From Stentor coeruleus (taxonomy: Eukaryota > Ciliophora > Heterotrichea > Heterotrichida > Stentoridae): a stretch of DNA of 22,498 bases. This document shows positions 1 to 6,847 of the stretch, piece after piece. The notes below the pieces were generated by a model. That model had not been told where the DNA came from and did not search any database. It saw nothing but the letters and a program-made list of their open reading frames with translations. The position numbers were made by a program, and so were the translations under genes. Every line of letters starts with the position of its first letter. Positions within the stretch are counted from its first letter, which is position 1. The stretch is from positions 1 through 22,498 of the forward strand of contig MPUH01001163.1 of NCBI GenBank assembly GCA_001970955.1, written 5' to 3'.

Positions 1-1
1 T

Positions 2-197
2 AAGTTTTATTTGAATTTATTTTATTAATTTTATTTAAAACTTCTAAATAAATAAATACTCAATATACTTGAATGCTTTTGAAATTCTTTAGTTGCATTT
101 TAGATTAATTTATCAAAAATTTTAATTAAGAAAACATTTTTCTTAACTCATAAAACTTACCTTTTTAATTTATAACTTTGGGTTTATTTTGCTATGC
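2..197 (+). repeat. Diverged direct repeat flanking the SDR gene, copy A
   Basis: This segment aligns by eye, in the same order, with 1467-1666 on the other side of the SDR gene. Shared blocks include a start near AAGTTT-ATTTGAATT, a middle block AATATACT(T)GAATGC, and a long final block from TATCAAAAATTTTAATT to ACTTTG-GTTTATTTT-CTATGC (111-197 here, 1579-1666 there). The parts between are more diverged. The arrangement suggests an old tandem duplication of a unit containing an SDR gene, with another copy likely upstream of the window; that is inference. Confidence 0.65.
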
Positions 198-394
198 AAA
201 AAAGCTGTTTAATTTATAAGACTGTTCAGTTTCTAGGCTAACTTAGCTTGAACTAAAATAATCAGTGATTTACATCTCCAACTCTTTTTAGGCATTTATA
301 CTATAGTTGAGTTATTGAGATGCTATTATAATTTTTTAGCTCTTATGAACCTCATAGAGCACCTTTAATTTCACAATTGAATTGAGCTCATCTG

Positions 395-540
395 CCCAAT
401 GATTTATAATCATTTGGGAAGAAGCTAGTTACCCAGGCCCCCTGGACAGATAGCAAAAAAACCCTATGGGGCGGATAATCCATGGTTGTTTGCAACTTGG
501 CATCTGATCCTCACGAAAGACCGGCTAAAAAAAGCACCAT
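395..540. ncRNA. Candidate structured RNA or GC-rich island
   Basis: Three hairpins can be drawn in this island. Hairpin 1: CCCAATGATT at 395-404 pairs with 408-418 with one bulged T. Hairpin 2: GCTA at 424-427 with TAGC at 451-454, enclosing an inner stem CCAGG (433-437) with CCTGG (441-445). Hairpin 3: GGAT (473-476) with ATCC (507-510), enclosing CCATGGTTG/CAACTTGG (480-488 with 493-500) closed by loop TTTG. T-runs that could end a Pol III transcript follow at about 541-555. No known family (tRNA, 5S, SRP, U1-U6, RNase P) is recognisable. The island could instead be a protein remnant or a regulatory element, and the transcribed strand is unknown. Confidence 0.25.
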
Positions 541-568
541 ATTTTGATTATTTTATTGACAATAAAAT

Positions 569-1408
569 ATGAGTAAAGTAATTCTCATAACAGGCAGCAA
601 CAAAGGTATTGGATTTGGCTCAGCCAAAGCTCTTCTTGAGCAGGCTCCAGAATTCAAAACAATAATCCTTACAGCTCGTGATCCTTCTCTTGGTGAATCA
701 GCTCGTCAGGCACTCGGACATCTAGATCGAACAGATTTCATAAAACTAGAAGTGCTAAGTGAAACAGATTTCATAAAGCTAGACGTGGTAAGTAAATCTG
801 ATATCCAAGCAGCAGCTTCATTCGTTCAATCAAAATATGGTCATTTAGATGTATTAGTAAATAACGCTGGTTGGGCAATGAAAGGCAGCGCATTCAATCT
901 TGAAATAGTTCAAAGAACATTTGCCACAAATTTTTATGGTTTAAAAGATATGTGCGAAGCATTTCTGCCAATAATGTCACCGAATGGGCATATCATTAAT
1001 ATTAGCTCTTCAGCAGGTGTAACTCCAATATTAAATAACTCGGATTTGGCTTCAAGATTTTTAGACCCGAATCTTACTGAAGAAGGCGTTGTAGCTTTAG
1101 CTGAAGAGTTCACAAAATATGTAGGCGAAGGGACGTGGAAAGATCATGGGTGGCCAACTTGGGGATATGCAGTAAGTAAAAATCTTGTTAATTCTTATTC
1201 AAGAGTTTTACACAGAGATCTTAAAGCTAGAGGAATGAATATTAGAGTAAATACTGTACACCCTGGATTGGTAAGGACAGATATGGCAGGCCCTGAAGCA
1301 GAATTGAGCCTTGAAGAAGGTTGTGTGGTTCCAGTTCAAGTTATAAGAGATGAGTCAGATGTATCAGGAAAGTTCTGGAGAGATGGAAATCATTTCGACT
1401 ATTATTAA
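569..1408 (+). CDS. Short-chain dehydrogenase/reductase, carbonyl reductase-like
   Basis: A complete 279-aa classical SDR enzyme, predicted to reduce carbonyl groups with NADPH in the cytosol. Seen: the Rossmann nucleotide-binding motif TGSNKGIG (residues 8-15), NNAG (98-101), the structural Asn in TNFYG (121), Ser-rich ISSSAG (145-150) carrying the catalytic Ser, and YAVSK with Tyr200 and Lys204. The region between the Ser and the Tyr is long, and HPGLVRTDM (231-239) follows, both as in carbonyl reductase 1 (CBR1) and related plant enzymes. Length matches that subfamily. The ATG gives the expected short lead into the first beta strand. Odd: residues 55-65 and 66-76 are a tandem 11-residue duplication just before the usual LDV segment. 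No introns. The physiological substrate cannot be told from sequence. Confidence 0.92.
   Translation: MSKVILITGSNKGIGFGSAKALLEQAPEFKTIILTARDPSLGESARQALGHLDRTDFIKLEVLSETDFIKLDVVSKSDIQAAASFVQSKYGHLDVLVNNAGWAMKGSAFNLEIVQRTFATNFYGLKDMCEAFLPIMSPNGHIINISSSAGVTPILNNSDLASRFLDPNLTEEGVVALAEEFTKYVGEGTWKDHGWPTWGYAVSKNLVNSYSRVLHRDLKARGMNIRVNTVHPGLVRTDMAGPEAELSLEEGCVVPVQVIRDESDVSGKFWRDGNHFDYY
731..796 (+). repeat. In-frame 33-nt tandem duplication inside the SDR gene
   Basis: Two adjacent 33-nt units (731-763 and 764-796) encode TDFIKLEVLSE and TDFIKLDVVSK. They differ at only a few positions. In SDR enzymes this stretch is the loop and strand before the LDV motif and is normally present once, so one unit looks inserted by local duplication without shifting the frame. 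Confidence 0.85.
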
Positions 1409-1989
1409 TTTAGTTTGTAGGTTTAACAGAAATGGAGAGGTGATTTTTATGATCGACTTGTAATATAAGTTTGATTTGAATTAATTTTATTAGTCTTATA
1501 GAAAATTGTTAAAATTTCTTTAAATTTACAAACTAGGGAAGAATTGATTTTTAATATACTGAATGCGTTTGAGAGCATTATCAAAAATTTTAATTTAGAA
1601 AATATTTTTTTTAATTCACAAAGATTTACTTTCTAAAGTTATAACTTTGAGTTTATTTTACTATGCTGAATGGTATTGCTCAGCAAAGTTTGGTTAACTT
1701 TAATTATTTTTATCAAATTTTATATTTCCACAGGTGAATTACTAAAATTTTTAGTTCTAAATATCCAATCTAACTTATTTTCAATTGTTTTAGTATCTCT
1801 TATTAATCAAGCATATTTAAAAAAATGCAGAAAATTAAATTAATAATCATACAATGTCCAAAACGAGCATGTAAAATCCGTACACTGATTTGAATCTAAA
1901 GAAGGTTATGTTTTTTAATTTCAGAAAAATACTGGAAAAATAGAAGTTATTTCAATATCTACTAGTTATATATAAATTAGAATATATAA
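1409..1989. other. Spacer between the SDR and LRR genes, containing repeat copy B
   Basis: AT-rich DNA without a supportable gene. The part 1467-1666 is the second copy of the direct repeat that also precedes the SDR gene. The rest (1667-1989) is presumably the promoter side of the LRR gene; no recognisable motif is seen. Confidence 0.6.
1467..1666 (+). repeat. Diverged direct repeat flanking the SDR gene, copy B
   Basis: Partner of the repeat at 2-197. The last ~88 nt are the best conserved; the middle has substitutions and small indels, indicating an old duplication rather than an assembly overlap. No N lies near either copy, unlike the five recent-looking duplications in this window. Confidence 0.65.
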
Positions 1990-2739
1990 ATGGCAGTCTT
2001 TATGATTTTCCTAAAAGCCCATCTGATTTTTGCTGGGCCTATGGAAGACCTTCAAAATTCTTTACAAGTTGATAGTTGGGGAAACCCATACCCTTGCAGC
2101 TGGCCCGGAGTTTATTGTGACTGGGATGATGAAGTTACATCAATAGCTCTTTCTGGACTAACATTCTCAGGTTCCATCATTCCTGAAAACATTTTTATCA
2201 ACCTGATTAAACTAGAGTATTTTTCAGCAGTTAATACATTAAATCTCAATAACACTTTTACTTTACCAAAAGACCTTTGCTCAGCAAACTCTCTTATTCA
2301 TTTCGAAATATTCAACTTCACTTTAGATACTTTCCCATTCCAACTTACCCAATGTTCAAAACTTCAAGTACTTCATCTAACTTTTTGTTCAATTGTAAGC
2401 ACATTACCTGATTTTACAAATCTGTCTAATTTAAAAATCCTTGAATTAAATCACAATAATTTTACAGGGGTTATCCCAGCCAATTTAGGTAGCCTACAGT
2501 ATCTTGAAGTTGTTCATTTATTTAATAATAAACTCACAGGTAATTTACCAACATTTGTTTCTAAAGTTCTTGAAGTTTTAGATGTAAGGGAGAATTTGTT
2601 AGATGGTACAGTAAATGTAAATATTATATAGGATGATTTGTTTTCCAAAGCTTCAGGGCTTTATTTTGGATTTGATGGGAATTTATTAACCGTGCCTGAT
2701 CTCTGCAAGGAAATTCCATTTTGTGTATATGTAAAGTAA
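1990..2739 (+). CDS. Secreted leucine-rich repeat protein, plant RLK-ectodomain style, one 15-nt intron
   Basis: Spliced product of 244 aa: 209 codons, a 15-nt intron (2617-2631), then 35 codons to TAA. The N-terminus is hydrophobic (residues 1-16) and may be a signal peptide. Next comes an LRR N-cap with paired cysteines in PCSWPGVYCD (35-44), then several LRRs, the clearest being LSNLKILELNHNNFTGVIPANLGSLQYLEVVHLFNNKLTGNLP (145-187). These have the plant-type pattern LxxLxxLxLxxNxLxGxIP. A C-cap with Cys residues (PDLCKEIPFC) closes the protein. No transmembrane segment or kinase domain is present, so it looks like a secreted binding protein; the ligand is unknown. Without splicing the frame hits a TAG inside the intron. 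The downstream neighbour is convergent with only 7 nt between stops. Confidence 0.85.
2617..2631 (+). other. 15-nt intron in the LRR gene (phase 0)
   Basis: GTAAATATTATATAG. Removal joins ...DGTVN to DDLFSKASGLYFGF... and extends the LRR protein by a cysteine-containing C-cap. The intron carries an in-frame TAG if retained. A is at position 10, the expected branch point. Confidence 0.85.
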
Positions 2740-2746
2740 TTATAAG

Positions 2747-4138
2747 TTAACGTAAAAAAAATGAGCTTTTATTCCGTAAACTAGGCTCGGGACTGGGTGT
2801 AAAAATCCACTCTCTTCTTCTCGCATAGCTGGTTGGGAAAAAGTCGTCATTTCTTGAGTAGCTTTTCATTAAATCAAATCTTTGCTTAGCTCTAACTGAG
2901 TTTCTTGGGTCGAAATTCACACTTTCTTCAGTTTTTATATAACTAGTATTTTTCGTTGCTGGACTGTTTTTATTCCAAGAATGTTTTGTTTGTAGCTTTT
3001 GCATAAGGTCTGCATCTGAATAATTAATCGGCTTAGCAATCAATATCCTATCAATATCAGTTTTTTCCTTCATAGTTTTATATATATCCATCATCTTGCT
3101 TGAATACTCTTCAAATTTTAATTTCCCTTGACATTTAGCAATTCTATCATCTAAATCTGCGTTTAAAGCGGCAAGTTCTTGAGATGAAAGTCTTCCTTGC
3201 TCATTTGAATGTTGTTTTGGCATATCAACATGTTGAGTGTATAGTTCTGTGACATAAGTCAACCATATCTTTCCCAAGTCATCTTGGGAAAACTCAGCTT
3301 GCATGTAGATAATTTCTTGATTACTATAAAAATGAAGTAATGCGTCTATACGTTTACAGAGGAGTTCGCAGTAATTTGTTGGGTTGATATACATAATTTG
3401 TTCATCTTTATCAGTAAGCAAAGAGGATTTAAAGTCTTCTATATTCATAGGTTTAGCTGATGAATATGAAACAGTCAGAATATTCCCAATCCCATTTCTG
3501 CACTTTACTACGGTTTGTATATAAATTATGTTTTTCCACAAGTTGCTTCCAACACGTTCATACATAAAATCAAAAAACTCTTTTTCACTCAATACTCGTA
3601 GCGGACCATTTTCAAGCTCAGGTGTTTCATCAAGATTTTCATTATCTTTATTGTTTAAAGTATATCTAAGCAAAGCTATTTCCTTACCATAAGACTCATT
3701 TATTTTGTATCCAGGCCTTCCTTCTTTTTTCCTGTTTCTAACGATTTTTGTATAGCTTTTGAGGATTTCTGTCAGTCTGAGTTTTTCTCCTGATGTGATA
3801 TATTTCAATAAATGATTTGAGTTTTGAAGAAGATATTGAGGACGACATCTATTAAAAACTAAAATTTCTGGAGTTGGGATTGAAATATCGTGAGAAAGAG
3901 AATGTAAACCTAGCTCAGATAAAAGCCATGTAAAGCGACGACGAATTCCTAAACTTTCGTTTGTTTGTATGAGAGACTGAAGCTTTAGATTGTTCAAACT
4001 AGTTTTTCCTCGAATTTGCTTTTGACAAACTGAACATTCACAACTGAAGTCAGAGATAACTTGATGAAATGATTTTTTATGTGAAAGATATTCTGATTGA
4101 CATTTTTCAGGATTTTTGCTTTGAAAAATTGCATCCAT
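2747..4138 (-). CDS. Unrecognised 463-aa protein with a short N-terminal Cys cluster
   Basis: A long uninterrupted frame from ATG to TAA, too long to be chance at this base composition. I do not recognise a family. Seen: a Cys cluster C-x-C-x2-C (residues 33, 35, 38) in DFSCECSVCQKQIRG, a basic stretch around 124-142 (KSYTKIVRNRKKEGRPGYK), a central mixed alpha/beta-looking segment with hydrophobic strands (about 195-300), charged helical stretches (about 315-365), and a low-complexity Ser/Lys/Arg-rich tail. No signal peptide or membrane helix is evident, so it is probably intracellular. It may be ciliate-specific. Convergent with the LRR gene; the 3' UTRs of the two must overlap or be almost absent. 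Confidence 0.75.
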   Translation of the reverse strand: MDAIFQSKNPEKCQSEYLSHKKSFHQVISDFSCECSVCQKQIRGKTSLNNLKLQSLIQTNESLGIRRRFTWLLSELGLHSLSHDISIPTPEILVFNRCRPQYLLQNSNHLLKYITSGEKLRLTEILKSYTKIVRNRKKEGRPGYKINESYGKEIALLRYTLNNKDNENLDETPELENGPLRVLSEKEFFDFMYERVGSNLWKNIIYIQTVVKCRNGIGNILTVSYSSAKPMNIEDFKSSLLTDKDEQIMYINPTNYCELLCKRIDALLHFYSNQEIIYMQAEFSQDDLGKIWLTYVTELYTQHVDMPKQHSNEQGRLSSQELAALNADLDDRIAKCQGKLKFEEYSSKMMDIYKTMKEKTDIDRILIAKPINYSDADLMQKLQTKHSWNKNSPATKNTSYIKTEESVNFDPRNSVRAKQRFDLMKSYSRNDDFFPTSYARRREWIFTPSPEPSLRNKSSFFLR

Positions 4139-5074
4139 ATTAAATTATATTGAATATATATTATCAACTGCTCACTTCCATATTTTCTGATTTATGCGAA
4201 TATCATTTTGCAGCGGTATTTGTAAATAATTATTTACAATCTGGATTAGATATAAAAAGTTATTTAGAGAATGATTTACTAAAAATTGTATAAAAGAATA
4301 TTTTTTTGTACTTTTGTAATCATATTTTAAACTATCTATTTAAAACCTATGCTTAACAAATTGAATATTTTGATATTTTAACTTTTATTTGTCAATCATC
4401 TATTAAATAAAATATTCTGATTATAGAAGCATCTTCTAAATAATAACGATAATTACTAATATTTTATTATCTAACTCTGAGGATTCTTTGAATAACAGAT
4501 CATATGTGGAAATTTATTGATTTCAAAAATAAACTTATAAAAATTAAAATAATAAATATAACATAGGAATAAAATTAAGTATATAGAAGTGTTGTGTATC
4601 TAAATTTTTCAAACTAGAAAACAATTAATAAAGTTTATTAGTGAAAAGGATATATCCAATGAATCTTCTTCATATTTTNACATAGGAATAAAATTAAGTA
4701 TATAGAAGTGTTGTGTATCTAAATTTTTCAAAATAGAAAACAATTAATAAAGTTTATTAGTGAAAAGGATATATCCAATGAATCTTCTTCATATTTTTTT
4801 CTTTTAGGTCATTATTAAATCTACTCTGTACAGCTTAGATTGCTTATTAATTCTAATTTGCGGAAATTTCATATAACCTAATATCTTATAAACCTTCCAC
4901 AAGTCTTAAAATTAAAAAGAAATTATATAAATAAAAACCTCTTTATAAAGTCATCAATAGTTCGTAAAAATATTTGCAAAAAACATTCACCCTTAGTATT
5001 TGAAAAAAATTATAGGGAAAAATCAAAAAGTCTTTAAACTACCGAATTTTATGAAAACATGCATACTAATATTA
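4139..5074. other. AT-rich spacer with an assembly duplication
   Basis: No supportable gene. It contains the N at 4679 and its two flanking copies. Without the redundant copy the spacer is about 817 nt. The 4139 end is the upstream side of the minus-strand gene that ends at 2747. Confidence 0.6.
4561..4797. repeat. Direct duplication around the N at 4679 (probable unmerged contig overlap)
   Basis: 4561-4678 is repeated as 4680-4797 (118 nt each) with a single difference, C at 4614 versus A at 4733. The copies abut the lone N exactly. The simplest reading is two contig ends that overlap but were scaffolded with one N. Confidence 0.9.
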
Positions 5075-5461
5075 TTAGAATATGGAGCATCTGCTTGCTG
5101 AAACTTCACAAGTTCTCACAGAGTCATCTTCAATTGTCGATGATGATCCATCAGTATTCTTTCGAGATTTCGATTGCCCTAAGCGCTTCATTTCCCTTAA
5201 ACACCACACAGAACATACAAATTCCATGTCAAATAAATGTATAGAGTTAGACAATGATGCTCTTTTCATATATTTGTTGCAATTAGAACATCTTTCGCCA
5301 TGAGGCTTGATTTGGATTACGATTTTTTTTTTGCTTGCTTTTGCTATCTGATGCAGCTTTGTTAGGAATTCTTTGAAGTCAGGATGCGTTACTACCTTTG
5401 ATTTCTTGTTAAGACAATCCTCTAAAAAAAGTGTTGAATCAACTATCAAATTACTTTCCAT
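5075..5461 (-). CDS. Small FCS/FLZ-like zinc-finger protein
   Basis: Complete 128-aa protein, ATG to TAA. Four cysteines form C58-x2-C61-x21-C83-x3-C87, with the second pair in the context FVCSVWCLREMKR. This resembles the FCS-type treble-clef finger and especially the plant FLZ domain, where a CxxC knuckle is followed after about 19 residues by FCSxECRxxQM. Family knowledge: plant FLZ proteins are adaptors for SnRK1 kinase; whether that applies here is unknown. The N-terminal half contains a helical segment (27-46) and the C-terminal tail is Ser/Lys-rich and acidic, likely unstructured. The length exceeds what chance ORFs give here. The protein-family call rests on cysteine spacing and flanking residues only. 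Confidence 0.65.
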   Translation of the reverse strand: MESNLIVDSTLFLEDCLNKKSKVVTHPDFKEFLTKLHQIAKASKKKIVIQIKPHGERCSNCNKYMKRASLSNSIHLFDMEFVCSVWCLREMKRLGQSKSRKNTDGSSSTIEDDSVRTCEVSASRCSIF

Positions 5462-6847
5462 TACTATATATTTATATAGATGTTCATGATAATAATAGCT
5501 TCGATAATTATCTCCGATTTTCCAAATGATTTTTTATATAAAAGTTGTGTTTGGCTTTGTAAAATCATCTGATTCTAAAATTTAAGTCTATAAATTTACA
5601 ATGCGCAAGATTTCTCAGCTAATTTTCAATTAAATTATGTAATGATAATTCAATTTTAAAGTAGTTACTTTTATATTTGCATATATTTATGTAAGATATA
5701 TATTTAAGGATCATTCAGAAACTGCTTTTACCTAAGAATTAAATCTAAGCAATACAAGTGAATGTTTGGTAAATAATACTATTTCCCTTTAAATACAAGC
5801 TTTAGCATTCCTTCTTATATATAGAGTGATTAACCTTAAATTTTGATGCATGTCTAGGCTGTCAAAATATCCCAAATCCATAAAAATTATGAATTTCTGA
5901 AACTGTTAGAAAATCAATCACAGGTTGGACTTGAAAATTATTTATCTTCTAAAAAATCTTTCAACTTCTTTATATTTTTAAATCAACTTATAAGTAAGTT
6001 TTAAATCGAGTAATGAGTCTTGGAGAAGTCTCTATCAATTAATCCTAATCTTATTTATATTGCACAAAGAGTTTCTTAATCCTATATTGAATCATTAAAA
6101 AACAAATAATCCTTAGGAATATAGAATGAATCTCGCATCCTTATGCTAAAAAATTCAATCAATTCGGCATAGTTGACTTAAATTTCTTCAAAAATATTAT
6201 AATAAGAATATAATTTCCATTATCGCCAGATTTTAGACCATATGCGAAAGATTATTAAATCATATTAAATTGTAAATGACAAAATCAACAAACTGATAGG
6301 ATTATACTATTAAGTCATTTAAATTTTATGAAATATTAACTCATCTTATCACCCAATATTAGTTATTTGCATTGAGTGATCACTAAAAATATTCTAATTG
6401 GAAAGCGTTAAATATTTATTGATATAAAACTTCTGAAATCTTTATTAAAGCAGTTTTGACTTTTTGGAACCCTCAGGTTTTCAAGCTAATCCTTGCAGAT
6501 ACGTGAGCTTTCAATTCTCGATATTAGTTGATAGACTACAATGAAAGCTAAGGTTCTGAATTTCTTTGTGTAAGGATATAATGAATTTGACGATTTAGAT
6601 TTTATTTACTATAGGGTCTTCTTGTTGAACTAGAGCTAAAGAGATTTGCATAAAGCACTTAATGAAATCATATGCTTTAAAAAGAATATTTCGGAAATTG
6701 ATTTGAGAAAGAAAGCGACTATTTTTATAGTTGAATGAAGATAATCTTGAGGATTTAATCATAATCTCTTTTATAAGTACTTTAGATATTATATTGAGTA
6801 TAACCATAATAAAAATTAAGTAAGTAATTTAAGTCTGAATAATAATT
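5462..6847. other. Large AT-rich spacer between divergent genes
   Basis: About 1.4 kb with no supportable gene, between the minus-strand zinc-finger gene and the plus-strand gene at 6848. A 70-codon minus-strand frame (6595-6807) exists but has no family resemblance and ends only 40 nt from the next gene start. A slightly less AT-rich patch lies at about 6455-6560, with nothing recognisable in it. Presumably holds two divergent promoters. Confidence 0.55.

Larger units (their letters stand above)
1..568. other. Upstream spacer of the SDR gene with repeat copy A and a GC-rich island
   Basis: No convincing protein gene is visible. Positions 2-197 are one copy of a diverged direct repeat whose partner lies downstream of the SDR gene. 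Positions about 395-540 are markedly GC-rich (about 48% over 421-540, by counting) compared with the surrounding AT-rich DNA, and contain three potential hairpins described separately. A reading frame without any ATG stays open from 429 to a TGA that overlaps the SDR start codon; it is too short to call. Confidence 0.6.

Noticed and set aside
395..545. Telomerase RNA, snRNA or snoRNA identity for the GC-rich island
   Set aside because: An AAACCCTA-like string and a T-run resemble parts of telomerase RNA, and TATTTTGA is near an Sm site, but no full template, box C/D, box H/ACA or snRNA core motif is present.
5059..5303. Plus-strand frames of 61 and 73 codons overlapping the zinc-finger gene
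   Set aside because: They overlap the longer minus-strand frame that has the conserved Cys pattern, and show no family resemblance.
6595..6807. 70-codon minus-strand frame
   Set aside because: Length is within chance for this base composition, no consensus 15-nt intron extends it, and it ends only 40 nt from the start of the next gene. An adjacent open frame (about 41 codons) would need a frameshift to join.
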